Shown: one piece after another, positions 1 through 7,409 of the stretch
Numbering within the stretch: the first letter of the stretch is position 1
Layout: each line of letters begins with the position of its first letter
Translations under genes and position numbers: made by a program
Origin: Acidobacteriota bacterium
GTDB taxonomy: Bacteria; Acidobacteriota; UBA890; WLXD01
NCBI GenBank assembly: GCA_022571615.1
Contig: JACZXM010000099.1
Span: 1-8,606, forward strand
Direction: 5' to 3'
Length of the DNA: 8,606 nucleotides
The notes under the pieces: generated by a model
What the model saw: only the letters and a program-made list of their open reading frames with translations
Databases searched by the model: none
Told to the model about the DNA's origin: nothing

Positions 1-2163
1 ATTTCCGAGTCACCCACGCTGAGCGTGGCGGCGACGCAGGCGGGCGTCATCCTCGGCACGGCCGCCTACATGAGCCCCGAGCAGGCACGTGGTAGGCCGC
101 TCGACAAGCGTGCTGACATCTGGGCCTTTGGCTGTCTCTTGTTCGAGATGCTCACCGGCGAACAGGCGTTTTCGGGTCGGGATGCGGCCGACATACTTGC
201 TGCGGTCATTCAAGGCGAGCCCGAGTTTGACCAGTTGCCTCCCACGCTGCCTTCCGCGATTCGCCGGTTGATCGAGCGCTGCCTCAAGAAGGACCCTCGC
301 CAGAGACTCCGGGACATCGGTGATGCCCGAACCGAGCTAGAAGACATTCGCGAGCGGCCGCTGGAGGAGCCGATCCCCCAGCCTGCAACGGCGGGACGGC
401 AGGCTCGCACAGCCCTGCCCTGGGCTTTGGCCATCCTTCTGGCAGCCGCGACGCTGGTGCTGTACTTGCGCCAACAGAGTCCCACGGAGTCGAACGTACC
501 CGTTCGCCGCTTTGCGATCGAGCTCCCCTGGCGCGCGGTACCCAATTGGATCGATTTCATCGCCGCACTCTCGCCGCAAGGAACCCATATCGTCTACAAC
601 GGTCGCGTCCACAACCAGGTCGACGTTTACGTCCGAGCGCTGGACAACCTCGAAGCCCGACCGCTGGTCGACGCCCGAGGAGCGAATGAGTTCTTCTTCT
701 CACCGGACGGTGAGTGGGTCGGGCTGTTCCACTCTGGGGGCAAGCTTCAAAAGGTCTCCATTCACGGCGGCCTTGCGCAGGATCTGACGAGCCTCGAAGA
801 CTTCCGAGTCGACGGCCTTAGCTGGGGGGCGGACGGAAACATCCTGATCGGCACGTTCTCAGGCCTCTACCGAGTGCCGGAATCTGGTGGCGCCCCACAG
901 CCGGTAACGCAACTGAACACCGAGGCCGGTGAGCAAGGCCACAGGTATCCCTCACATCTGCCCGGCCGCAACAAGGCCCTTATCTCGATCTTGCGCGCTG
1001 AAAGCGATGAACAGCTCGCGGTCGTTGATCTCGGGACTGGAGCCATCGACCCCTTGCCGCTCTATGGCCTTCGCCCGGTCTACTCCGCGACCGGGCATAT
1101 CCTCTACCGGCAGGGCTCCACGGTTCTTGCCGCCCGGTTCGACCTCGACGACCTCAGCACCTCTGGAGACCTCCTTCCGGTGCTCGAGGACGTTTGGTAC
1201 GGACCGTACCTCTCCAACGACGGAACCCTGCTCTACGTCCCCGAACGAGGTGAATCGAACGCCCGACTGGTGTGGGTCGATCGAAACGGCCAACCGACGC
1301 CGATCCCTGGGGAGCGCCTGAACTACTCCCATCTGGACCTTTCGAGCGGTGGCAAGACCGCCCTGCTGAACATAGATTCCGACGTCTACGTTCGGGATCT
1401 CGAGCGAGGCACGCGCCGGCTCCTGAAGGCCGGCGGTGTCTGGTTTCCGATCTGGAGCACCGATGAGAGTCGAGCGACCTTCACAACCTTTGGCACCGGC
1501 GCCTTCGGAGAGCTTCGCGCTGCACCGACTCTATCCTGGCAGCTCGCGGACTCAAGCTCGGAAGCGGAGAACCTGCTGGAGATCGAGAGTCAGGCTCCCA
1601 TATCCGAGGACAAGATGCGGCCCAGAGGCACGATGGTGCCGACTTCCTGGAACCCCGACACCGGCGACCTGGCTTTCTTCGACCGTGCCTCCGACATCTG
1701 GATCCTTTCGCCGGGAGGCGAGACGAAGGCTTTCCTCGAGACCCGTTTCAACGAGCGATCCGGTCGTTTCTCTCCAGACGGTAAATGGATGGCCTACGTC
1801 AGCGACGAGACTGGCGAGTATCAAGTCTACGTCGTGCCGTTTCCCGGCCCGGGTCCGAAGATCGCGGTATCGATCGAGGGCGGTCTCTCGCCGATCTGGT
1901 CCCAAGACGGGCAGGAGCTGTTCTTTCGCAAGGGCGGCAAGGTTTTGGCGGCTCCAGTGACATACGAGCCAGGCTTCCGTACTGGACGGCCCGTCGAGCT
2001 TTTCGACGGCCCCTACACGCTCGACCTCAGGGGGCACCAACGCTACGACGTCTCGCCGGACGGACAGCGGTTCTTGATGGTCGAGAACAGCGACGACTTC
2101 CGCGTCGTCATCGTCCTCAACTGGTTCGAGGAGCTGAAGCGGTTAGTGCCGCCGGGGCAGTGA
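1..2163 (+). CDS. Receptor-type serine/threonine protein kinase with TolB/PD40-like propeller, 5' partial
   Basis: This is the C-terminal part of a PknB-family kinase; its N-lobe, HRD catalytic loop and DFG motif lie before base 1. The open frame already runs at base 1, so the GTG at 25 is internal. What remains of the kinase begins at the activation segment ([16 protein letters not shown] at about 73-81), followed by subdomain IX ([16 protein letters not shown], from about 112) and subdomain XI (CLKKDPRQR, near 280-306). A hydrophobic segment at about 415-468 ([19 protein letters not shown]) is a single membrane helix after a proline-rich linker. The rest, about 550 residues, carries PD40/TolB-like blades ([31 protein letters not shown]) and would be extracytoplasmic. 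It ends in [14 protein letters not shown], the usual end of this class, so the 3' end looks intact. The ligand and substrate cannot be told from sequence. Confidence 0.95.
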   Translation: MSESPTLSVAATQAGVILGTAAYMSPEQARGRPLDKRADIWAFGCLLFEMLTGEQAFSGRDAADILAAVIQGEPEFDQLPPTLPSAIRRLIERCLKKDPRQRLRDIGDARTELEDIRERPLEEPIPQPATAGRQARTALPWALAILLAAATLVLYLRQQSPTESNVPVRRFAIELPWRAVPNWIDFIAALSPQGTHIVYNGRVHNQVDVYVRALDNLEARPLVDARGANEFFFSPDGEWVGLFHSGGKLQKVSIHGGLAQDLTSLEDFRVDGLSWGADGNILIGTFSGLYRVPESGGAPQPVTQLNTEAGEQGHRYPSHLPGRNKALISILRAESDEQLAVVDLGTGAIDPLPLYGLRPVYSATGHILYRQGSTVLAARFDLDDLSTSGDLLPVLEDVWYGPYLSNDGTLLYVPERGESNARLVWVDRNGQPTPIPGERLNYSHLDLSSGGKTALLNIDSDVYVRDLERGTRRLLKAGGVWFPIWSTDESRATFTTFGTGAFGELRAAPTLSWQLADSSSEAENLLEIESQAPISEDKMRPRGTMVPTSWNPDTGDLAFFDRASDIWILSPGGETKAFLETRFNERSGRFSPDGKWMAYVSDETGEYQVYVVPFPGPGPKIAVSIEGGLSPIWSQDGQELFFRKGGKVLAAPVTYEPGFRTGRPVELFDGPYTLDLRGHQRYDVSPDGQRFLMVENSDDFRVVIVLNWFEELKRLVPPGQ

Positions 2164-2293
2164 ACCAGGAGATCTGGACCCATAAGATCGACGGGCTCAC
2201 CGAGAGCGACTTCGTCTTGGCTGCCAAGATCGACGACCGGCTCGCGAGCGTCCCTTAGGTCGTAGCCCGCCCGCAAGTTCTCTTCTCGCCCCT
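2164..2293. other. Intergenic stretch between kinase and dpsL promoter
   Basis: No gene is supported here. A frame overlapping the kinase end stays open to 2258 (ending [10 protein letters not shown]), but it has no ribosome site and resembles nothing I recognise. I see no clear hairpin plus T-run terminator for the kinase gene. Confidence 0.4.
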
Positions 2294-2322
2294 TTGAGCC
2301 GCTTCCGCATTGCGACTACAAT
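2294..2322 (+). promoter_or_regulatory. Predicted sigma70-type promoter of dpsL
   Basis: The -35 candidate TTGAGC (2294-2299) and the -10 candidate TACAAT (2317-2322) are exactly 17 nt apart. Matches to consensus are 4/6 and 5/6. Transcription would start near 2329, leaving a leader of about 50 nt before the dpsL start at 2380. The call is by inspection only, but the spacing and match are good for GC-rich DNA, and it sits directly before a gene with a strong ribosome site. No inverted-repeat operator was recognised around it. Confidence 0.55.
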
Positions 2323-2365
2323 CCTGTCAGTATTCCCCTGGTAGGCAGCCACCACAGTGGTCGGC

Positions 2366-2371
2366 AAGGAG
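2366..2371 (+). promoter_or_regulatory. Ribosome binding site that fixes the dpsL start
   Basis: AAGGAG ends 8 nt before the ATG at 2380. It overlaps the in-frame GTG at 2371, so that upstream GTG cannot be served by this site. The ATG is therefore the preferred start. Confidence 0.75.
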
Positions 2372-2379
2372 TGATACAC

Positions 2380-2937
2380 ATGGCCAGAGTTGCGAGAGAA
2401 ATGGTCGAGAAGGCGGGCATCGATGTCGACAAGTTGGTCGACATGCTCGTCAAGAACGCGTCGGCCGAGCTAACCACCTACTACTACTACACCATCCTCC
2501 GCGTGAACCTGATTGGCCTGGAGGGTGAAGGGCTCAAGGCGATCACAGAGGACGCACGCATCGAGGATCGCAATCATTTCGAAGCCCTGGTCCCGCGCAT
2601 CTACGAGCTGGGCGGCGCGCTGCCTCGCAACATGAACGACTTCCACGACATCTCGGCCTGCCCGCCGGCCTACCTGCCGGACGACCCGACCGATATCCAG
2701 GCGATGTTGAAGGTGCTGGTCGATGCCGAGCGCTGTGCCGTCAAGGGCTACAGCGCGATCTGCAACCTGACGGCCGGCAAGGATCATCGTACGTATGAGC
2801 TGTCGCTCGCCATCCTGAACGAAGAGATCGAGCACGAAGCGTGGTTCTCCGAATTCCTGGGCGAGGGACCGTCCGGGCACGGGGGGGTGCGCCGCGAGGC
2901 CGGGCACTCGCCACACGTGTCGAGGTTCATGTCGTAA
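2380..2937 (+). CDS. dpsL: DpsL-type thioferritin (Dps-like ferritin-family peroxide/iron protein)
   Basis: A 185-residue four-helix ferritin-like protein of the DpsL (thioferritin) family, known from Sulfolobus, Pyrococcus and some anaerobic bacteria. Family members assemble into 12-subunit cages that oxidise Fe(II) with peroxide and protect DNA and enzymes. Likely di-iron ligands are visible: E30 in the helix with the TTYYYY run, E62/D63 and H66 in EDRNHF, E117, and E149/H152 in EEIEHEAWF. Cysteines at 94 (SACPPAYLP), 119 (ERCAV) and 128 fit the thiol pair near the metal site that names the thioferritins; C94 and C119 are my best guess for the pair. The C-terminal SGHGGVRREAGHSPHVSRF is also family-like. 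Length is normal and the gene looks intact. It has its own promoter (2294-2322), and what follows is gene debris, so it is probably monocistronic. The ATG at 2380 is preferred over the GTG at 2371 because of the ribosome site. Confidence 0.92.
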   Translation: MARVAREMVEKAGIDVDKLVDMLVKNASAELTTYYYYTILRVNLIGLEGEGLKAITEDARIEDRNHFEALVPRIYELGGALPRNMNDFHDISACPPAYLPDDPTDIQAMLKVLVDAERCAVKGYSAICNLTAGKDHRTYELSLAILNEEIEHEAWFSEFLGEGPSGHGGVRREAGHSPHVSRFMS

Positions 2938-2951
2938 GGAGCGGCGATCTC

Positions 2952-3045
2952 TCGGCCGGCCTGGGCGAGGTGTACCGGGCGCGGGATACGAAGCTCGAAC
3001 GAGACGATCCTCGGGCTCCCGGCGTCGGTACGGAAGGCTCACGGG
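2952..3045 (+). pseudogene. Frameshifted scrap of a Ser/Thr kinase N-lobe
   Basis: From 2952 the frame reads SAGLGEVYRARDTKLERD, which is the glycine-rich loop and following strand of the PknB-type kinases of this organism group (normally GGMGEVYRARDTKLGRD). At about 3006 the reading moves one base. The new frame, 3007-3042, reads ILGLPASVRKAH, which aligns with the next kinase segment (VAIKVLPASV). The subdomain II lysine is absent, and no start codon, ribosome site or rest of the domain is present. It is a dead remnant of about 30 codons lying 14 nt after the dpsL stop. The intact kinase at 1-2163 cannot supply this part for comparison because its own N-lobe lies outside the window. Confidence 0.72.
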
Positions 3046-3091
3046 AGACCAAGCAGCAGGCCGGGGGGGTCAACCGGCGGACCGTATCGCT

Positions 3092-3466
3092 TTGTTCGGC
3101 ATCCGTTCTACTGCGCCACCATACTTCGCGACTAAATCGGAGCCGGCGCGGGGGAGCGGGGAGCTGACGCTGGAGAACGTCACCCTCAAGAGGGGTATCG
3201 ACAAGTCCACCCCCAAACTCGCGGAGAGCATCCGGGGCGGCGGCATCTTCCCGAAGGTCGAAATCCACCTGACCGCTTCCTATACCGATGCCGGCCGAGT
3301 TACCTACTACGCGTATGAGCTAGAAGACGTCCGGGTAACGAGCTACAGGATCAGCGGCAGCGGTGAGGGGGACATTATCCCCGTCGAGGATCTCACGCTG
3401 AACTTCGAGGAAGTCAAGGTCACCTACACGGCGGGCACCTACGGCGGCAAGAGGGAGGAGAATTAG
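3092..3466 (+). pseudogene. N-terminally truncated Hcp-family (type VI secretion tube) protein
   Basis: Residues 24-114 of this 124-codon frame match the C-terminal two thirds of Hcp: ELTLENVTLKRGIDKSTPKL, then YAYELEDVRVTSYRISGSG and PVEDLTLNFEEVKVTYT. Full Hcp proteins are about 160 residues and start with a beta-strand section ending in a WSWG-like motif. That first 45-50 residues is missing, and what precedes the match (codons 1-20) looks unrelated. The frame is open further upstream, to at least 2939, without an ATG or GTG; TTG at 3092 is the first possible start and has no clear ribosome site. Hcp forms hexameric rings that stack into the T6SS tube, and a protein lacking the first strands would probably not fold into one. 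No other T6SS gene is in the window. It may be a remnant, or an orphan Hcp-like protein with a new N-terminus. Confidence 0.7.
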
Positions 3467-3475
3467 AACTCCTCC
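3454..3475 (+). repeat. Short inverted repeat over the hcp-like stop codon
   Basis: GGAGGAG (3454-3460) and CTCCTCC (3469-3475) could pair as a 7-bp stem around an 8-nt loop that contains the TAG stop. No T-run follows, so a terminator role is doubtful. The purine-rich arm may simply be low-complexity coding sequence. Confidence 0.3.
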
Positions 3476-3501
3476 TCCGTGCGCGCCTCGCCGTTCACCT
3501 T

Positions 3502-3630
3502 GTGAATAGCGATGCGGCTCACGGCGAAGCCGAAGCACTGATCCCCAACTGTCGCGGCGGGATCTACGGACAGGTGATCGTCGAAGGAACCATCCACGCC
3601 AGCGACCCTGTCACCATCGTGGACGAGTGA
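3502..3630 (+). pseudogene. Probable tail of a MOSC-domain protein
   Basis: The frame ending at the TGA at 3628-3630 gives 42 residues from a GTG at 3502. Its second half reads PNCRGGIYGQVIVEGTIHA, then SDPVTIVDE. This resembles the last two strands of MOSC domains (cofactor sulfurase C-terminal and YiiM-like families), where R-G-G-V-Y-x-x-V is followed by G-x-I-x-x-G-D-x-V. The usual GD is SD here. The rest of the domain, with its conserved cysteine, is absent, and no ribosome site precedes the GTG. The frame stays open upstream through the end of the hcp-like frame, but that part shows no MOSC motif. The match is short, so identity is moderate only; nothing suggests a working gene. Confidence 0.45.
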
Positions 3631-3926
3631 GGAACGTTTGGGGACTCGACTTGAGTCGTTGGGCGCGCGCCTTGATGCAGATGATTCATCGCTATCCGAC
3701 GTGAGATCGGAGCGCGGCTATTGGACAGGCGGACTGCGCGACTCCCGCGATCGCGGCAGGGACGATCGAACAGCTCACGGGGCTGTCGATTGGGCAGAAG
3801 ATGCCTGGAGAAAGCAGTGCACCTATGGTTGCATACAGGCGTCTTCACCTTCAGCGAGGACAGTAGCGTGACTCGACAGTGGCTACCTGGGGAATCCCGG
3901 CCTATGCGGATTTCGGGGAACGAGCG
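3631..3926. other. Gap before korA with no recognisable gene
   Basis: About 300 bases. All short frames were read. One on the + strand, from about 3713 to 3869, reads AIAAGTIEQLTGLSIGQKMP in its middle, and another contains AVHLWLHTGVFTF; neither could be assigned. No clear -35/-10 pair was found, so the promoter of the kor operon is not identified, although it should lie here or just upstream. The stretch is probably more decayed coding DNA. Confidence 0.4.
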
Positions 3927-5780
3927 ATGGATGAGCCTGGGGTCGTAGCAGCGAAGCCAAGGGCCTCGGTGATCATCAGGTTCGCCGGTGACTCCGGCGA
4001 CGGGATGCAGCTCACCGGGAACCAGTTCACCGCGACCTCGGCGCTGATGGGCAACGACTTCGCCACCCTCCCCGACTTTCCCGCCGAGATCCGGGCGCCG
4101 GCAGACACAGTGCCCGGCGTGAGCGCATACCAGCTGCACTTTTCGTCCGAGAGCATCTTCACACCCGGCGACGATCCGGACGTCCTGGTGGCGATGAACG
4201 CCGCGGCCCTGAAGGTGAACCTGCCGATGATTTCGCCGGGCTGCACGATCATCGTCAATGCCGACGGCTTCAGCGCCGCCAGCCTCTCGAAGGCGGGTTA
4301 CGCCGAGCACCCGCTGGAAGACGGGACCCTCGACGCATACAGAGTCATCCCGGTCCCGCTCACCACGAACACGCTGAAGGTTCTCGCGGATTCCCCCCTG
4401 TCGGTGCGCGACCGACGCCGCAGCAAGAACTTCTACGCCCTCGGCATCACGTACTGGCTCTACTCGAGACCGCTCGAGACAACGGAAGAGTGGATCGAGG
4501 CGAAGTTCGCCAAATCTCCGGACATCGTCGAGGCCAACCTGACTGCCCTCAGAGCTGGATACGCCTACGCGATGGCGAGCGAGCTGTTCGATGCGCGCTA
4601 CGAAGTTCCTGCGGCCCCGCAGGAGCCGGGGTTGTACCGCAACATCTCTGGCAACACGGCGCTGGCGCTCGGCCTCCACGCCGCGTCGGTGCGCGCCGGC
4701 ATTCCGCTCTTCCTCGGTGCCTATCCGATCACACCCTCTTCCGACATCTTGGCCGAGCTGGCGCGTCTCAAGCCGCAAGGCGTAATCACCTTCCAGGCCG
4801 AGGACGAGATCGCCGCCGTGTGTGCGGCGATCGGCGCCGCCTTTGGTGGCAGCATCGGCGTGACGGCGACCAGCGGCCCGGGGATGGCGCTGAAGGGGGA
4901 GGCGATCGGCCTCGCCGTGACGACGGAGCTGCCCCTCGTGATCGTCAACGTTCAGCGTGGCGGACCCAGCACCGGTCTGCCCACCAAGACCGAACAGTCA
5001 GACCTGCTGCAAGCCCTCTGGGGAAGGAACGGCGAGTGCCCGCTCGCCGTGATCGCAGCTTGCAGCCCGGGTGATTGTTTCTCCTGCGCCTTCGAGGCAG
5101 TTCGCATCGCCCTGACCCACATGACCCCCGTGATCCTGCTGTCGGACGGCTACATGGCCAACGGCTCGGAGCCCTGGCGGGTACCTCGGGCCGACGACCT
5201 GCCGGAGATCCCCGTGAAGTTCCGAACGGAGGCCGAGGGCTTCGCACCGTTCCTCCGCGATCCGGACACCCTTGCGCGACCATGGGTTCGGGCTGGCACC
5301 CCGGGCCTCGAGCACCGGATCGGCGGGCTGGCACATGAGGACATCACCGGGAACATCTCCTACGACCCGGCGAACCACGAGAGGATGACGATCCTGCGCG
5401 AGGAGAAGATCGCCCGTATCGCCGACGACATCCCGGCAGCGCAGCCCTTCGGCGATGAGTCTGGCGACCTGCTGCTGGTTGGCTGGGGAGGAACCTACGG
5501 CGCGCTCCATGCCGCCACCATCGCAGCGCGCGACAAGGGCCTCAGCGTCTCGCATGTCCATATTCGCTACATCAACCCGCTGCCCGCGAACCTGGGGGAG
5601 GTGCTGCGGGCCTTCAGGCGCGTACTCGTTCCGGAGCTGAATCGTGGCCAACTCGATCTACTACTCCGGGCCCGCTACCTGGTCGACACCGTCAGGCTCA
5701 GTAAGATGCAGGGCCAGCCCTTCTCAGTCGGTGAGGTGCTGGCAGCCGTGGAGCAAACGTTGGAGGGTTGCCAAGTATGA
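3927..5780 (+). CDS. korA: 2-oxoacid:ferredoxin oxidoreductase, fused gamma/alpha subunit (KorA type)
   Basis: A 617-residue subunit of a KorAB-type enzyme that oxidatively decarboxylates a 2-oxoacid, probably 2-oxoglutarate, to acyl-CoA and reduces ferredoxin, or runs in reverse. The gamma domain is at residues 15-215 (IRFAGDSGDGMQLTG near 17-31, then TLPDFPAEIRAPADT). The alpha domain is at 240-420, with AYPITPSSD (265-273), EDEIAAVCAAIGAAFGG, TSGPGMALKGEAIGLA and the hallmark QRGGPSTGLPTKTEQSDL (343-360). RIGGLAHEDITGNISYDP and the C-terminal domain (about 513-612, including VPELNRGQLDLLL) follow. Length is usual for the fused class. I chose the ATG at 3927 over the in-frame GTG at 3879 because family similarity begins just after it and a weak GGGGAA site lies 6 nt upstream. 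The stop overlaps the korB start by 4 nt. Oddity: none in the motifs; the enzyme looks functional. Confidence 0.95.
   Translation: MDEPGVVAAKPRASVIIRFAGDSGDGMQLTGNQFTATSALMGNDFATLPDFPAEIRAPADTVPGVSAYQLHFSSESIFTPGDDPDVLVAMNAAALKVNLPMISPGCTIIVNADGFSAASLSKAGYAEHPLEDGTLDAYRVIPVPLTTNTLKVLADSPLSVRDRRRSKNFYALGITYWLYSRPLETTEEWIEAKFAKSPDIVEANLTALRAGYAYAMASELFDARYEVPAAPQEPGLYRNISGNTALALGLHAASVRAGIPLFLGAYPITPSSDILAELARLKPQGVITFQAEDEIAAVCAAIGAAFGGSIGVTATSGPGMALKGEAIGLAVTTELPLVIVNVQRGGPSTGLPTKTEQSDLLQALWGRNGECPLAVIAACSPGDCFSCAFEAVRIALTHMTPVILLSDGYMANGSEPWRVPRADDLPEIPVKFRTEAEGFAPFLRDPDTLARPWVRAGTPGLEHRIGGLAHEDITGNISYDPANHERMTILREEKIARIADDIPAAQPFGDESGDLLLVGWGGTYGALHAATIAARDKGLSVSHVHIRYINPLPANLGEVLRAFRRVLVPELNRGQLDLLLRARYLVDTVRLSKMQGQPFSVGEVLAAVEQTLEGCQV
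5762..5767 (+). promoter_or_regulatory. Ribosome binding site of korB inside korA
   Basis: GGAGGG lies 9 nt before the ATG at 5777, within the last codons of korA. With the ATGA overlap of stop and start (5777-5780), this points to coupled translation of the two subunits. It also favours the ATG at 5777 over the in-frame TTG at 5768, which would begin immediately after the site. Confidence 0.75.
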
Positions 5781-6826
5781 GCGCGGAACCGACGGCAGCC
5801 GGCGCCCCGACGTACGGGAAGAAGGACTTCGCCTCCGATCAGACCGTCCGCTGGTGTCCGGGTTGCGGCGACTACGCGATCCTGAGCTCCGTGCAAAAAA
5901 CCTTCGCGGGCCTCGGGATCCCGCGACACCAGTTCGTGATCATTTCGGGGATCGGCTGCTCGAGCCGCTTCCCCTACTACATGAATGTCTACGGCTTTCA
6001 CAGCATCCACGGGCGAGCCCCGGCCATCGCCACCGGCTTGAAGGTGGCGCGCCCCGACCTCTCGGTCTGGGTGGTAACCGGTGACGGGGACGCCCTATCG
6101 ATCGGTGGCAACCACATCCTGCACTCGATGCGCCGCAACGTCGACATCAAGGTTCTCCTCTTCAACAACCGAATCTACGGGCTCACCAAGGGCCAGTACT
6201 CTCCTACGTCCGAGGTAGGCAAGCGGACGAAGACATCGCCGTACGGATCGCTGGATCGGCCCGTGGACCCGATCTCCATCGCCATCGCGGCGGAGGCTAC
6301 GTTCGTTGCCCGCAGCGCCGACGTCTACGGCCCCCACCTCGAAAACGTGCTGCGCCGGGCCGCCAGCCACCGCGGCTCCGTCTTCGTCGAGATCCTGCAG
6401 AACTGCAATATCTTCAATGATGGAGCCTTCGGCGATGTGACCGATCGAGCGACCCGCGAGGATGCCAAGGTCGACCTCGAGCACGGCAAACCGATGATCT
6501 TCGGGAAGAACCGGGATCGCGGAATCCGCTTGAACGGTCTTACTCCCGAAGTAGTGCCGATTGGTGACAACGGCGTCGCGGAGAAGGAGCTCCTGCACCA
6601 CGACGAGAAAACGGCTGATCCTTCGCTCGCCTACCTCCTCAGCAAGCTCGGCCCACCCGACTTTCCGGTGCCCATGGGAGTCTTCAGGCAGCTTGAGGTG
6701 GAGACCTACGATGCGGCCGTTCACCGGCAGATCCGAGAGGCGGCTGAGCTGGAGGGCACGAAGGAGCTCGACGCCCTCTTGCGGGAGGGCAACATTTGGG
6801 AAATCGGCGACGGCGCGAGCGCCTGA
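5777..6826 (+). CDS. korB: 2-oxoacid:ferredoxin oxidoreductase, beta subunit (KorB type)
   Basis: A 349-residue thiamine-diphosphate and Fe4S4 subunit, the partner of KorA. Four cysteines at the expected cluster positions are visible: C27 and C30 in RWCPGCGDYAIL, C61 in SGIGCSSRFPYY, and C210 in LQNCNIFNDGAF. The ThDP/Mg motif runs from GDGDA (102-106) to LLFNN (127-131), followed by IYGLTKGQYSPTSE (133-146). The YGLTKGQ form is the one usual in the 2-oxoglutarate/broad 2-oxoacid group; pyruvate enzymes more often have YxxTGGQ. GKRTKTSPYGSLDRPVDPIS and the long tail with EKELLHHDEKTADPSLAYLLS are also KorB-like. The subunit has no extra ferredoxin domain, so it must use an external ferredoxin encoded elsewhere. 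2-oxoglutarate is the likely substrate but is not proven by sequence. Confidence 0.95.
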   Translation: MSAEPTAAGAPTYGKKDFASDQTVRWCPGCGDYAILSSVQKTFAGLGIPRHQFVIISGIGCSSRFPYYMNVYGFHSIHGRAPAIATGLKVARPDLSVWVVTGDGDALSIGGNHILHSMRRNVDIKVLLFNNRIYGLTKGQYSPTSEVGKRTKTSPYGSLDRPVDPISIAIAAEATFVARSADVYGPHLENVLRRAASHRGSVFVEILQNCNIFNDGAFGDVTDRATREDAKVDLEHGKPMIFGKNRDRGIRLNGLTPEVVPIGDNGVAEKELLHHDEKTADPSLAYLLSKLGPPDFPVPMGVFRQLEVETYDAAVHRQIREAAELEGTKELDALLREGNIWEIGDGASA

Positions 6827-6842
6827 CGGACAATGCGGCATG

Positions 6843-6849
6843 AAAGGAG
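6843..6849 (+). promoter_or_regulatory. Ribosome binding site of the CBS-domain gene
   Basis: AAAGGAG ends 9 nt before the ATG at 6859, in the 32-nt gap after korB. No promoter or terminator fits in this gap, so the gene is read as part of the kor transcript. Confidence 0.7.
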
Positions 6850-6858
6850 CGGGAAGCC

Positions 6859-7395
6859 ATGATCGAAGGCTATGACGAAGACCTCGCCATGTACGAGGAG
6901 GCTAGGAGCCCCCGCACCAAACAACTCGACAGCCGGGTACTGCTGCGCCCCATCAGCGACCTCGACTACCCGACGACACCGGCCGCCGTCGCGCCCGACA
7001 CCCAGGTGCGGGACGCGCTGGAGACGATGAGCGACAAGAACATCGGTGCCGTCCTTGTCGTCGAAGCCGGCAAGGTCGTCGGCATATTTGCCGAGCGCGA
7101 TGCGCTCAGGAAAAACCTCTACCAAGGCACCGGCCTCGAGCGACCGGTTCGAGACTACATGACGCAGGAGCCTGAATGCCTGACACCGGATGATTCCATC
7201 GCCTTCGCCCTGAACAGGATGGTGGTGGGCGCCTACCGTCACATCCCGCTGGTGAACGTCGAGCTGGAGCCGGTTGGCATTCTGGTGATGCGAGACGTCA
7301 TGGCCTACGTGGTCTCGTTCTTTCCGGCCGAGGTGCTCAACGTGCCTCCCCACAGCGAATACAACCCACCCAATCGACAGCGCGAGGGCGGCTAG
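6859..7395 (+). CDS. Paired-CBS-domain protein in the kor operon
   Basis: A 178-residue protein made of one Bateman module. CBS1 is at about 30-88 (TPAAVAPDTQVRDALETMSD, then GAVLVVEAGKVVGIFAERDALRK). CBS2 is at about 96-153 (VRDYMTQEPECLTPDDSIAFALNRM, AYRHIPLV, then PVGILVMRDVMAYV). Such pairs usually bind AMP, ADP, ATP or S-adenosylmethionine. No DNA-binding, channel or enzyme domain is attached. The tail, SFFPAEVLNVPP with a final REGG, recurs in stand-alone CBS proteins of GC-rich bacteria. No signal peptide or membrane segment is present, so it is cytosolic. It starts 32 nt after korB, so co-transcription is likely. From context I infer that it could sense energy state for the oxidoreductase or its ferredoxin partner; the sequence alone does not show a target. 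The coding frame is intact, but the TAG stop runs straight into kinase-like sequence in the same frame. Confidence 0.88.
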   Translation: MIEGYDEDLAMYEEARSPRTKQLDSRVLLRPISDLDYPTTPAAVAPDTQVRDALETMSDKNIGAVLVVEAGKVVGIFAERDALRKNLYQGTGLERPVRDYMTQEPECLTPDDSIAFALNRMVVGAYRHIPLVNVELEPVGILVMRDVMAYVVSFFPAEVLNVPPHSEYNPPNRQREGG

Positions 7396-7409
7396 CAGAC
7401 GAGGGCGGC
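7384..7409 (+). repeat. 9-bp direct repeat at the junction of CBS gene and kinase scrap
   Basis: GAGGGCGGC occurs at 7384-7392, the last codons of the CBS gene, and again at 7401-7409, just after its stop. A short direct repeat at such a junction is what illegitimate recombination can leave, but GC-rich 9-mers also arise by chance. Confidence 0.35.

Noticed and set aside
2470..3042. Minus-strand open frame of 190 codons opposite dpsL
   Set aside because: The + strand encodes an intact thioferritin with all expected ligands; the minus frame has no recognisable motif.
3643..3657. Small palindrome GACTC-5 nt-GAGTC after the MOSC tail
   Set aside because: A stem of only 5 bp without a T-run; not enough for a terminator or operator.
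3721..3948. Open frame containing AVHLWLHTGVFTF, which recalls PepSY-type membrane proteins
   Set aside because: The match is a single short string with no membrane helices around it; probably chance.
3564..4778. Long minus-strand open frame of 404 codons opposite korA
   Set aside because: It is rich in Arg, Gly and Val, shows no family motif and lies across clear korA motifs on the other strand. Such long antisense frames are expected in GC-rich coding DNA.
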